DNA of 64,000 bases, taken from assembly GCA_023091665.1 (NCBI GenBank), contig JALJCQ010000014.1, positions 124,001-188,000 on the forward strand, read 5' to 3'. Made by a program: the position numbers and the translations under genes. Positions 53,828 through 63,383 of this stretch are shown here, piece by piece. Below the pieces are notes generated by a model, which was given only the letters and a program-made list of their open reading frames with translations, was not told the DNA's origin and did not search any database. Position 1 is the stretch's first letter; each line of letters starts with the position of its first letter. The DNA is from Pythium myriotylum (taxonomy: Eukaryota > Oomycota > Peronosporomycetes > Pythiales > Pythiaceae).

Positions 53828-54430
53828 TCACATGACCGCGCACTTGGGCTTGTGGCTGCGGCGCGGCTCGTACTTTTCGAGGTACTTGAGCTGGCGCAGG
53901 TTGATCGCGCCGCGCCGGAACTTGCGGATGTGCTCGACGGCGTTGATCGGGTCGAGTCCAAACTCGATGAGCGCGATGGCCACGAGCACGGGCGCGCTGT
54001 TGAATTCCAAAGCGTCCACGACATGGGTTCAGTTCCTTCGTTCCTTTCTTCGCACCACCAAGCATGCCACCACACACACAAGAACGTACCGTCCGAGCCC
54101 TGCGACGCAGTGGACCGCGATGGATTTGTTGGCTTTCGAGTCGACGTGGTTGTCCTTGAAGACGTCGGCGACGAGGTCGAGCCACTTGTCGAGGATGGCT
54201 CCGTCGGGCGGCTCGCCGTCCGGGAACTCGAGCTCGTGCACGCGGATGCCGGCGGCCTCGACGGGCGCGCAGGCGTACGTGACCTCGCAGGCGCGCACGA
54301 GGTCGGTGACGTTGTGCTTTTTGAGCTCTTTGAGGTAGAGGTGGAGGTTGCTCTCGTTCGGCGCGTCCATGATCACGAACGAGAGGTGCTCCCAGTGCAC
54401 GAGCGTCGGCTTGTTGGTGGGCGCAATCAT
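53828..54430 (-). CDS. PTP4A: PRL-type (PTP4A) prenylated protein tyrosine phosphatase
   Basis: Exons 54430-54090 and 53996-53828, 169 residues (human PRLs are about 170). The 93-bp intron (GTACGT...TCAACAG) splits the Arg codon of the signature. ATG 54430 ([20 protein letters not shown]) is chosen over the long upstream frame because it matches the PRL start; upstream residues do not. Catalytic features: general acid Asp71 in EFPDGEPP, and HCVAGLGR (Cys108, Arg114) with the PRL-specific Ala after CV and Ala after Arg. C-terminal [12 protein letters not shown], a basic patch, and CAVM, a farnesylation CAAX box, predict plasma-membrane or endomembrane attachment. PRLs bind CNNM magnesium transporters; a role in Mg2+ control is inferred from family. 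Confidence 0.95.
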
Positions 54431-55261
54431 CGCTCTCGTTGCCAGACTTATCCCATCCGGCAGGTCCTCCCGACGCTCTTGGGCAGCTCTCGGCGGCGGC
54501 GGCTTCCAGGGCGGAAGGCGGTTTCTTCGTTGGGGGCGGGTGGGGAGAGCGCCCAGGGCGTTAGATTGCAGGAAGGCGCGGTTAACTAACCAGTCACGAG
54601 AGAGGGAACCTGTGGGAGTGGCTAGGTGAAGTCCGGTTAGCTTACCAGACGCATGGGTCCAGATGGGAAGGGTGGTGTGGGGATATTCTGCACCTCCCGA
54701 AAGGAGATATGAGCCAATCCGAAGGAGGGAGAGATGGGTTTCAGCCAATGAAAGAAGCGGAAGAAGAAGAGATTGGCCCGCGACCACACGAAAACTTGGC
54801 GGCTCGACTGGCCACTGGCTGGAGAGCCGACCTCGCTCCTGGACTCTACAAGAACCCATTGTTGGGGGTCGTACAGATGCGTGTGTGGTGTGCGTGGTGG
54901 CGTGAATAGTATTAATATTAATACTATTGGGTCGACTGGTGTTGCGCGGGAAGCGCCACACCACGTACGTCAGCAGGCTCTTCATGTGGCCCACGCCACT
55001 ATTCCACTGTGATCCCTTTCCAATCCGATCGTGTACCCCTCTGTGACATGCTGCAGCTGGTCCGCGGACCAATCCAATCGCGCTCTACCAGGATACGCTC
55101 TTCTGATTGGCGGAAACCCTCGTCCTGAATGCGTGAAACACGCCGTTTGGGAGGGAGCTCCTGAATGTGAATGCGAATGAGACCCCCCCCCCCCCACCTT
55201 GAAGCTCACTCGGCCATTCGCGTCGCTGCCGCCACTCTCTCTCTCTCTGCTGCCCGCGCCC
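54431..55261. promoter_or_regulatory. Divergent intergenic region between PRL and guanine deaminase genes
   Basis: 831 bases between the two ATGs. It contains the perfect 24-base palindrome at 54905-54928, a run of 13 C at 55183-55195 just before the guanine deaminase start, and a CT-rich leader. The upstream extension of the PRL open frame through this region is not homologous to anything. Confidence 0.5.
54905..54928. repeat. Perfect 24-base AT-rich palindrome
   Basis: AATAGTATTAAT is followed directly by its exact reverse complement with no spacer, roughly mid-way between two divergent genes. Confidence 0.9.
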
Positions 55262-56671
55262 ATGTGCCGCCTCACGGGCCGCATCGTCGCCTACAAGGCC
55301 ACCGTCGTCCACGCCGTCGCGCTCAACAAGCTCGAGCTGCTCACGCCGGGCGTCGTCGGCGTCGACCAGCGCGGCCGCATCGCGTTCGTCAAGAACCTGC
55401 AGACGCAGTCGCTCGCCGACGAGCACTATGACGAGCTCGTGGACCTCGGCGACCGCCTGCTGCTGCCGGGCTTCGTCGACGGCCACGCGCACGCGCCGCA
55501 GTACTCGTTCGTCGGCGTCGGCATGCACCTGCCGCTGCTCGACTGGCTCCAGACCTACACGTTCCCGTACGAAGCCAAGTTCGCCGACCCGGCGTACGCC
55601 AAGGCCGTCTACGCCAAGGCCGTCAAGCGCCACCTCTTCAACGGCACGACGACCTGCTCCTACTTTGCGACGATCCACTTGGAGGCCTGCAAAGTGCTCG
55701 CCGACATCATCGCCGAGCTCGGCCAGCGTGGGTACGTCGGCAAGGTCAACATGGACCGCAACGCCACGCCCGAGCTCACCGAGGACACGGCCACGTCCAT
55801 CAAGCACACGCGTGAGTTCGTCGACTATGTGCTCAACAAGAAAAACGAGCTGCTCACGCCCGTGATCACGCCCCGCTTCGTGCCCAGCACGACGTCGCCG
55901 CTCATGCGCGCGCTCGCCGACATCTCGCGCGAGCACTCGCCCGCGCTGCCCGTGCAGTCACACTTGTCCGAGAACCCGGCCGAGATCGAGTGGGTCAAGA
56001 GCATGCACCCCGAGTGCGAGACCTACACGGACGTCTACGACCACCACGGGCTTCTCCACGACCGGTCCTACATGGCGCATTGTATCTGGTGTGCGCGCGA
56101 CGAGCGCGAGGTGCTGCGCTCACGCGGCACGGGCATCATCCACTGCCCCAACTCCAACTTTTCACTGTCGAGCGGCGTGCTGAACGTGCGTCGCCTGCTC
56201 AAGGAAGGCCACAAGGTCGGTCTGGGCACCGATGTGTCTGGAGGCTACTCGCCCTCGATGCTCGACGCGATCCGCCAGGCCGTGATCGCCTCCAAGATGG
56301 TCTCGATCGGCCAGAACAGCGCCGTCGAAGACTACAAGACCTACGACGCGCTGTCGTACACGGAAGCGTTCTACCTCGCGACGGTCGGCGGTGCCGAGGC
56401 CATTGGGCTGGGCGACAAGGTCGGCAACTTTGTCGTCGGCAAGGAGTTTGACGCACTGGTCGTGGACCCGTACGCTGAGAACGGCCCACTTGACGCTCCC
56501 CACGACGAGGCCGACAAGGACGACCCGCTCCACGCGTTCCAGAAGTTTCTCTTCCTCGGTGACGACCGCAATATCGAGTCAATCTTCGTCGCCGGCAAGG
56601 CCGTCAAGCAGCCTGCCGGCGGACTCGCGTCCTCGCCCAAGCCCACGACCGTGGGAGAGCTCTCGTCGTAG
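55262..56671 (+). CDS. GDA: Guanine deaminase
   Basis: 469 residues, intronless. ATG 55262 (MCRLTGRIVAYKATVVHAV) is the first in-frame ATG; the frame extends upstream to a TTG that eukaryotes would not normally use. The enzyme hydrolyses guanine to xanthine and ammonia in purine salvage, using one zinc. Amidohydrolase ligands are all present: LPGFVDGHAHAPQYSF (HxH at residues 75-77), LPVQSHLSENPAEIEWV (third His), YMAHCIW (fourth His) and VGLGTDVSGGYSPSM (catalytic-side Asp). HCPNSNFSLSSGV is the guanine deaminase signature loop. Length fits the family (about 450-470). Probably cytosolic. Divergent from the PRL gene. Confidence 0.95.
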   Translation: MCRLTGRIVAYKATVVHAVALNKLELLTPGVVGVDQRGRIAFVKNLQTQSLADEHYDELVDLGDRLLLPGFVDGHAHAPQYSFVGVGMHLPLLDWLQTYTFPYEAKFADPAYAKAVYAKAVKRHLFNGTTTCSYFATIHLEACKVLADIIAELGQRGYVGKVNMDRNATPELTEDTATSIKHTREFVDYVLNKKNELLTPVITPRFVPSTTSPLMRALADISREHSPALPVQSHLSENPAEIEWVKSMHPECETYTDVYDHHGLLHDRSYMAHCIWCARDEREVLRSRGTGIIHCPNSNFSLSSGVLNVRRLLKEGHKVGLGTDVSGGYSPSMLDAIRQAVIASKMVSIGQNSAVEDYKTYDALSYTEAFYLATVGGAEAIGLGDKVGNFVVGKEFDALVVDPYAENGPLDAPHDEADKDDPLHAFQKFLFLGDDRNIESIFVAGKAVKQPAGGLASSPKPTTVGELSS

Positions 56672-56977
56672 TCTACCCACCCGCTTTTCCGCTAATTATC
56701 GTAACCAAAAGTGCCATTGCCAAATCGACATGTTCGCGCTCGTGGAATGCTTACATAGGGATGATATTCTGGTGTGTTTTTCTTAACGGTGGGCACAAAA
56801 ACGTCGCGGCGAGCCATTGAAGCCGTCGCGCTCTCCTCCCGACCACAGCCGCCGACAGCACCGAGCCCCGAGACGTCTCGACTGGGACGCTTTTTACCCT
56901 GCAAGCAGCAGCCGTGCCTGAGAGAGAGCGAACACGACGAGCTTTTCTGTTCACCGCGAGAGGCTGCGGCCGGGAGT
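56672..56977. other. Convergent 3' region between GDA and HSP10
   Basis: 306 bases between two converging genes. No gene seen. Confidence 0.5.
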
Positions 56978-57453
56978 CTATTCAAGCTTGCCGAGGAGGT
57001 CGTCGTCACGGAAGAGGTGGAACTCGGCGCCGTCGAGCTTGACGAGGCTGCCGCCGTACTCGGGCAGGAGCACCTTGTCGCCGACCGCGGCCTGCACGGG
57101 GATGAGCTCGCCCTTGGCGTTGCGGAGACCCGGGCCGACGGCCACGACCTCGCCTTCGTTCTGCTTCTGCTGGTCCGCATCCGGGAGGTAGATGCCGCTC
57201 GCCGTCTAGCCAACGCCAACGTCATCATCATCCTCATGAGCCCACTTGAGTCCACTGAGTCTATTCTTAGCGAGCGTGGCGTACCTTGGCGACGGCCTCG
57301 AAGCGCTTGACGAGCACGCGGTTGCCGAACGGAATCAACTTGCGGAGCGAGCTCTAGAGACAGACACAGAGAGCGACGCAACGCCGTGAGCACCCACGGA
57401 GCATCTGAGACGAGGCGCCATCGCCTAGTAGAGCGCGAGGGCGGACGCACCAT
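56978..57453 (-). CDS. HSPE1: Mitochondrial 10-kDa chaperonin (HSP10/cpn10), three coding exons
   Basis: Minus-strand exons 57453-57451 (ATG only), 57353-57285 and 57205-56978; 99 residues. Intron 1 (97 bp, ATG|GTGCGT...CTCTAG) follows directly after the start codon; intron 2 (79 bp, GTACGC...GGCTAG) is also phase 0. The rebuilt protein begins MSSLRKLIPFGNRVLVKRFE and contains ASGIYLP, EGEVVAVGPG, VQAAVGDKVLLPEYGG and ends DDDLLGKLE. These are the cpn10 roof, mobile-loop flank (TASGIYLP) and core strands; length matches cpn10 (about 100). It caps HSP60 to fold matrix proteins. The Kozak context GCCACCATGG is perfect. No long open frame shows this gene, so ORF scanning misses it. Confidence 0.93.
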
Positions 57454-57783
57454 GGTGGCGAGAGAAGGAAGAGAGAAGCGCGAGGGTCGTGTGGTGGTGA
57501 GGCCACGAAAATGGATGTGCGGTGCCCACCAGAGACTGGGAGGTCGGAGGTCGGGTCGGCCTCCCTCGCGCGAGTGCCGTCGACGCGCTTCGAATTCGAA
57601 ACATGTTGTTTAAAACAAGGCGGTTGGATACCGTGTCGAGACAACAGCAACACTATGGGCGAATTGAATTTGAGGGTGTTTGAAACAGGTTTTAAACAGG
57701 TAAAGTGGATTGTTCCAGAATTCGAGCTTGGCCAACGTTCAAGTGGAGCTCCATGCGACGTGTGAGCGTCACAATGCTCATGA
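57454..57783. other. Intergenic region upstream of HSP10
   Basis: Promoter of HSP10 and 3' flank of the Cys/His-rich gene. GTTTAAAAC (about 57608) and GTTTTAAAC (about 57691) palindromes occur, without the CGTGATC partner seen near SWEET genes. No gene. Confidence 0.45.
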
Positions 57784-58517
57784 TTACTTGGTCATCTCGA
57801 CGCGGAGGTTCTCCAGTCGCCGCTGGATCCTCTCGAGATCGGGCGTTTCGCTCTCGTCCTCGAGCTTGCGCACGCAGTACTTGGCCGCTTTCGTCATCTC
57901 CTTTCGGATCCTCCCGGTCACCTCACGATCGACTCGTCGGCCCTTGAAGTCGCCTTCCACCAAGTACGACGTGAACGTTTTATCGCGTCGGTGGCCCGTG
58001 AGCGAGTCGTCGAGAAAGTTTCGAACGGCGGCGCCTTTGATCTCGTTGGTCGTCGCCTCTGTGAAACAGAGGTTCTTGCTTTTGTTCAACGCATTGTCGC
58101 GGAGAACCTCGACCACCATGTCTCGATCAGCGAGTTCACATTGACGAATCGCGTACGTGGCGCATTGGAGCTCAAACTGGTGGTCGAGATGGTAGCCGTC
58201 CAGTTGGCTCGGGAGCTCCACCAAGTTGTACGGATCTTGAGAGTCGTAGCGTTGGACCACGTCTTCCTTTCGCAGTTGACGCACGTTCTCAAGCCGGAGA
58301 TCGTTTGGATCGAGATACGTGGCTCGATGCACAGGGTCGTGGTCCGCGCAGCAATACAGGTAGCCTTGCTTCTCCACCTGATGCACTTGACGCGGTCTAG
58401 CATGTAACCGCGGCACTGCTTGTCGTGGTTATGACAGAACTCGTCACGAGAAATGAATCGGCATCGCCGGATTGCTTTGGTGTTGTTGTCCTTCACGTAC
58501 CCAGCACACTGCGGCAT
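57784..58517 (-). CDS. Cys/His-rich protein of unknown function, with one apparent frameshift
   Basis: ATG 58517 (MPQCAGYVKDNNTKAIRRC). Two tandem modules are visible: QC.GYVKDNN..AIRRC...DEFCHNH and QCRGYMLDRVKCI....GYLYCCADH, each ending C..H or CC.DH, suggesting small zinc-binding units. The second module changes reading frame near 58380-58405: up to KCI it is in one frame, from VEKQGYLYCC in another. One extra base would join them; the span is 734 bases, one short of a multiple of three. The rest (ATYLDPNDLRLENVRQLRKE ... RIQRRLENLRVEMTK) is an intact charged helical region. Either a sequencing/assembly indel or a recent disabling mutation. I do not recognise the family. A CT-repeat lies in its 5' flank. 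Confidence 0.6.
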
Positions 58518-58584
58518 CGTGTGGCGATGTGCTTGCAGCCGCGCGGATCTCGAAGTGACCAAATCTGGACGAAGGCGTCCTCGC

Positions 58585-58586
<2 letters not shown>

Positions 58587-58614
<28 letters not shown>
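58587..58614. repeat. (CT)n microsatellite
   Basis: About 14 consecutive CT units lie 70-100 bases upstream of ATG 58517, in the presumed promoter or leader of the Cys/His-rich gene. Confidence 0.9.
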
Positions 58615-58617
<3 letters not shown>

Positions 58618-58883
58618 GCCCCAGACCTCGCGTATTTTGGAGAGCGTTGCGTTCGTTCTGCCAAGTTGAAGTTCCTTGAGCTGCCTCATGCGACCGAGAG
58701 CTCATCGCCCAACGCCTTCGCCAAAAGTGCTTCGGACTCGTCTCCTCGCGACGTGGCTTCTCTGGCTTGCCCAATGGCCAGTGGCCAACGAACTGCCTGC
58801 GCTACCTATTCGATCTTCACACAAACGAGGCGATTCTTCCAGGCAGCATTGGCAGGCACCCCCCAAAGTCTGCGACGTGTGGC

Positions 58884-60628
58884 TTACGCGCTGCGCAGGT
58901 TGAAGCGGAACGTAAAATCGTTGCCGCAGTGGAGCAGCGTGAACTGGAAGATGAAGGGCGCCCAGACGAGCATCTTGCCCTGGATGAGTCCGCGCTGCGT
59001 CTCGAGCACGAGTGGAGCGCGCTGAGTCGGAACCGGCGCCAGAGGATCGCGTGCAGCGCCAGCAGCGAGAGCGTCTCGAGCGCCGCGTACGTGAGAATGG
59101 TCGAGAGCGTCGCGAGCAGCTTGGCGTGGCTCATGCCGCGCGTGTGCGCGAAGAAGCGCACGTTCGGCAGCTGGAAGAGCACGGCCAGGTACGCCGCGTA
59201 GACCAGCGGCATGGCGCACTCGATGTACTCGGTGAGCACGAGGTACTCGGCGCGGAAGAGCATGCGCAGCGTCTGCTCCACGAGCTGTGCCTGCTGCTCG
59301 CGGGAGAGCGCGCTCGCGACCGACGGTGCACGCTTGAGAGGCTGGTGCAATGGCACGACCGTGTTCACGTCGGGCATGCTGCGCACGCGGCTGAGCTTGC
59401 GAGCGCTCGGCAGCTCGGCCGGCAGTACAAGAGACTGGCGTCGCGACCGCTGCGAGCGCTCGGTCTTGGCCTGCGCGGCCTTGACGGCGACTTCGAACGT
59501 GCGCATGAGGTCGCTGTTGGTGCGTTGGAGTCGGTGGCGTGCGACTGTGCGAAGCCGCACGAACGGCGTGAGCGAGCCGCTCGTGTGCTTGGTGTAGCCG
59601 TGGTCGAGGCAGATCTGCTGGACGAGCGCGAGCAGATCGCGTCGGTGGACGTCGAGATGCAGTCGCTGGAGCTCGTGGACGATCGACGTCGCGTGGTGGA
59701 TGTCGCGAAGCGCCAGGAACGAGCTCGTGGCGTCGAGCAAGATGACCGCGAGCGTCGTCACGATCGAGCCGGCGTTCTGCATGCACGTGACCATGTAGAG
59801 CGCGTTGAAGAGCTCGACGGTGAAGAGGGCGAGCTCGGGCACGAGGTCCTCCATGTCCTCGGAGATGCGCGCCACGACGTTCTTCATGGTGAGCTTGATC
59901 AACGGCAGCAGCACGAAGAAGAAGATCTGCTCCGTGGGGCCAAGCAGCGTGAAGATGGCGTTGTACGCCGGGTACACGAACGCGAGCGAGCACTGCGCCG
60001 CGATCATCTTGGCGTACACGGCCATGGGTTTGCCTAGTCGATTGATCTCGCGTAGCTTGGTCGGCCCCACGACAGCGGCGAGCGTGAGGAAGAGACACAA
60101 CGTGAACGGGAGCACGCCCAGCACGCCTCCGAACGGGATCGGGAACCGCCAGAGCGCCGAGGCGAGCATGAACAACGCGCAGTAGCCCGTCGACGAGATC
60201 ACCGACACGACTGCGGTCTGCATGGCCGACAGCGGCAAGCCGGTGACCATCTCTCGCGCCTGGAAGAGCAAGCAGTAGGTGACGACGATCGAGAACAGCC
60301 AGAGCCGCAGCCACGTCGTGTCGTTCGCTCTCCAGCCGGCCTCGGGGGGCTTGAGTGGGATCAATTCGAGGCCGACCACGAACAGCAGCGTCGGTAACGG
60401 CGTCAGCAGACACGCGAGAATGCACCGCGCGATCGAGTGCGTCGTGCTGTAGTCGTGCAGCATGTGGAGCCGCTCGAGCGAGTAGAGGCCCCGATGGCTC
60501 ACGTACAATCGCTGCCATCGACGCCAAAGCCATCGCACGAAGCGGAGCACCGTCGGGGACGGAGACTGCGCAGGTCGCGAGTCACCCATGACATCGCGTA
60601 ATGAAGGGATCACGGAGACACGAAACAT
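58884..60628 (-). CDS. Large multi-pass membrane protein (oomycete-type, unknown function), one apparent frameshift
   Basis: ATG 60628 (MFRVSVIPSLRDV); a second Met at 60589 (MGDSRPAQSP) may be the true start. About nine to eleven hydrophobic helices: CILACLLTPLPTLLFVVGLE, LWLFSIVVTYCLLF, AVVSVISSTGYCALFMLAS, VLGVLPFTLCLFLTLAAVV, then a cytosolic Ser/Arg-rich stretch, and YLVLTEYIECAMPLVYAAYL. GLPLSAMQTA and LFNALYMVTCMQNAGS are blocks I remember from a large oomycete-specific membrane family without known role. Near 59005-59022 the frame must shift: from RFRLSALH to LVLETQRGLIQGK, which gives the expected end F.LLHCGNDFTFRFNLRSA. The span is 1745 bases, one short of a multiple of three. Without the shift the tail becomes Ser/Arg nonsense. 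Confidence 0.7.
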
Positions 60629-61568
60629 CGAAGTCGGCCGGCCGCCCAGGACGCGAAGACTATTTTGGCCGCGCCCCGATGGACCCTCTGGAGCGTCGCG
60701 ATTGTTGCAACATGGCTTCCTTGCAAAAGAGCGTCACATGTGGTGTTTCCTCCAGGTATTTCCAGCCACCAGCGACCATTGATCTGTTGGCAATTGTCTT
60801 GTTCGGTGTTACCTCGAGGGCAGAACACGCTCGACCGAATTCGTTCGTAGGAGGGAAGGGAATTTGCGCGTGCTTCCCACGAGGAAGACAGTAGCAGGGA
60901 AGGTCACGACATGGCGGTTGCAGGTGAAGAGCTGGTCGCAAGCGACTTGCTCGGTCAAGTTCGGACGATGAATTGAGCGCGGATATCCTCCACCACACAA
61001 ACGTTGTTGTTTGCAATGGGCAGCTTCCACGCTGCGCTCGGATTCATTTCCGGACTGCGAGAGAGCGTCGGGAGCTACTTGTAGTGGTGCATGCCGCGAC
61101 TACTGATCCTTGCTCCATTCAGAGTCGCGATCCTAGTCCAGCAGGACATCTTGAGAAGATGCTCTCGCATCTACTGATCGCAGCTGACGACGCGATCAGG
61201 CAGCTCGTGCACATGGCGCGCATAAACGTTCTTCAACGTGCAGACGATTTGCACGCTCGCGAAACCACAACAACGCATCAACAGTAAGAACTCAAAGGGA
61301 TTTCAACGTCAAATGTAGCCACGAGCAGCTACTGAGCACTGTGATGGGTTTCCGAATCGCGGTGCGTCGTAGAAAGAGACCGTCTAGTCGCACGTGCATA
61401 AGCCAGACCACCCGACAACGACAACGCGGTGCACTGTTTTTTACATGCTGCAATCGTCCTGCCTCGCTCTGCTCTACTGTCTTCTTCGAAAATCCAGAAC
61501 CAGCTCCTGTTTCTGGTTTGAGATTCCGTGGCTGCTGCGTTCTCGCCGACTGAAAAGGGCGAAACCGC
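60629..61568. other. Intergenic region, promoter of multi-TM gene
   Basis: No supported gene. Short frames such as 60973-61287 (+) lack motifs. Confidence 0.45.
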
Positions 61569-62653
61569 TCACAAGAGCCTGGCGCGTCGCAGTGCGATGA
61601 TGCTGGCCGAGCAGATGATGATGGCGGCGCCGACGATGCTCCACGGGTTGATGCGTTCGTGGAGCAGGAACGCGTCCCAGATAAAGACAAAGACGACGTC
61701 CAAGTACCGCATGACAGATGCGATGCCTGCCTTTTCGAGCTGGAACCCCTTGGTGAGAAAGCTCTGCCCGAGGAACGTGAAGACGCCGTTGCCCAGCACG
61801 GCGAGCCAGATGTCGTTCGACTGCGGGATCGTGACGTGGTGCTCAACGACGAGGAGGTAGAGCAGCGCCATGGAGCCGCTGAAGAGCATGAAGTAGTGGA
61901 GGATCACGAGGAAGTGGATCTGCTTGAGCTGGCGCACGGACGTGTAGACGAAGCCTTGGAAGACGGCGCTGCCGAGACCGGCGACGACGCCGATCCACGA
62001 GGATGAGTTGGTGGAGGTCGCGTCGGTGGAGGCCGCGTCGTAGCCGAAGAGGAAGCCCGGTCTCACGACACAGAGCAGGCCGCCGAACGAGAAGAGCGCG
62101 CAGAGCAAGCCCACGGGGTCGATCGCTTCGCCGAGCAGACACGCGCCCTGCCAGAGACGAGTTGTGTCAGAAAAAAAGAACAGAGATCGGCGTGCTCGTT
62201 AACACGCCTACAAAGAAGAACGTGACGATGGGGCTCGTGAAGATGATGACGCTGGCGTCGGCCAGCACCATGTGCGCGATCGACACGAAGACGCAGACGA
62301 TCGAGCCGAAGCCCACGGCGCAGCGGAAGAGCAGCATCTTGCGGTCGCCGCGCGCGACGAAGAGGCTCTGCCTCGTGAGCGTCACGCCGATCTGCCATTT
62401 GTCACACACATACAAAGTCAGTGCGTCGGTGCAGCTCTCGTGGCCATAGTGCGAGGCGTTTTACGTAGTTGAGCAGCCACGTGACGAGCGAGCGCCAGAA
62501 GACCGTGGCGAGCGGCGAGAGCGCGCGCGCCTCGAACTTGGCGACGGCCGACATGCCGCTGAAGCAGAGCGCGGACGCCGCCACGCAGGCCAAGCCCAGC
62601 AGCGCGTGCGGCGGCGCGGCCGGCGGCAGCAGCGCGGCGCGCTCGTGGGCCAT
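61569..62653 (-). CDS. EamA/DMT-superfamily transporter (SLC35G-like)
   Basis: Three exons in minus order: 62653-62465, 62391-62212, 62147-61569; 315 residues. Introns 73 bp (GTAAAA...TGGCAG) and 64 bp (GTAGGC...TGGCAG), both phase 0, rebuild WLLNY-IGVTLTRQS and VTFFF-GACLLGE. Ten hydrophobic helices in two EamA halves: LGLACVAASALCFSGMSAVAKF, FRCAVGFGSIVCVFVSIAHM, ADASVIIFTSPIVTFFF, LLCALFSFGGLLCVVRPG, then IGVVAGLGSAVFQGFVYTSV, FLVILHYFMLFSGSMALLYL, WLAVLGNGVFTFLGQSFLTK, VMRYLDVVFVFIWDAFLLHE, and a final SIVGAAIIICSASII. The 'FTSP.V..F' and 'D..FL.E.......GA..I' blocks are typical of SLC35G/EamA carriers. Substrate unknown; likely plasma or endomembrane. Confidence 0.9.
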
Positions 62654-63383
62654 GGGGGAAGAGAGGAGAGGAGGAAGAGGAGCTGCTCACGAGCTCACTT
62701 GAGGAGCTCCATCAATCATCATCCGGCACTGACGTCTCATCACGGAATGAAGGTCCGGGAGCGACGCGAGTGATGGTCCCAAGTTGCAGTTGACTCGGGG
62801 TTTACTTAGAGGGACCCTACAGTACATGCTTAAAACCCAAAGCGTGTGTGACGGTTTTATTTTATTTTTTTGTTTTCTTGGTGTTTCCGGGGCTGACTGA
62901 TCTTGTGATGTGGATGGGACGAGCTCTGGATTCCGGATTCGAATCCGGAGACTGTCGAGGGGCCTTCAAGTCTGGAGAGGGTTCGGGGACCGCGGTGATC
63001 CGGTTGCCTGTCTGTTCGAATCCGGGCTTTTCGTGTGAGATGTGCGGCACACGTGAAAGTTCCAGTAGACCAGTCTGCTTCAAAGACGCTGTCTGTGACG
63101 CGAGAAAAGAAAAGAAAAGAAAAGAAACGAAAACGAAACGTGACACCAGCGAATAAAACACACAAAAATCGATAAAACCTCGCGTGTCTGGCGTTTGTGG
63201 GTGACTGCACGTCCGGCGTTGGGAACGCGTGCATGGGAAAGAAAGAACGCCAACGCCAACGTTTGCCGGACGCCAACTGAGCTCTCGGCCCCAGAACCTA
63301 ACAACAGTCTATCCACGACCGACGGCGCTGAACGTCGGGCGTCGACGAGGAGCTCCGATCCGGTCAGGAGCTACAGTTCGACC
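62654..63383. promoter_or_regulatory. Divergent promoter region between EamA and AT-hook genes
   Basis: 730 bases. Contains a perfect 18-base palindrome (62932-62949, TCCGGATTC and its complement) and an AAAAG repeat (about 63103-63126). A GTTCGAATCC at about 63014 resembles a tRNA B box, but no tRNA fold or A box is present. Confidence 0.5.
62932..62949. repeat. Perfect 18-base palindrome
   Basis: TCCGGATTC is followed directly by GAATCCGGA. Confidence 0.85.

Noticed and set aside
54431..55072. Upstream 200-codon extension of the PRL open frame
   Set aside because: The residues do not match PRL proteins and cross a 24-base palindrome and promoter-like DNA; ATG 54430 fits the family start.
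55199..55261. N-terminal extension of guanine deaminase from a TTG
   Set aside because: TTG is not a normal eukaryotic start and the region is the C-run/CT-rich leader; ATG 55262 matches the family.
62990..63030. Possible tRNA gene (GTTCGAATCC B-box-like word)
   Set aside because: No A box or pairing acceptor stem at proper distances; the word is part of a GAATCC-rich repeat context.
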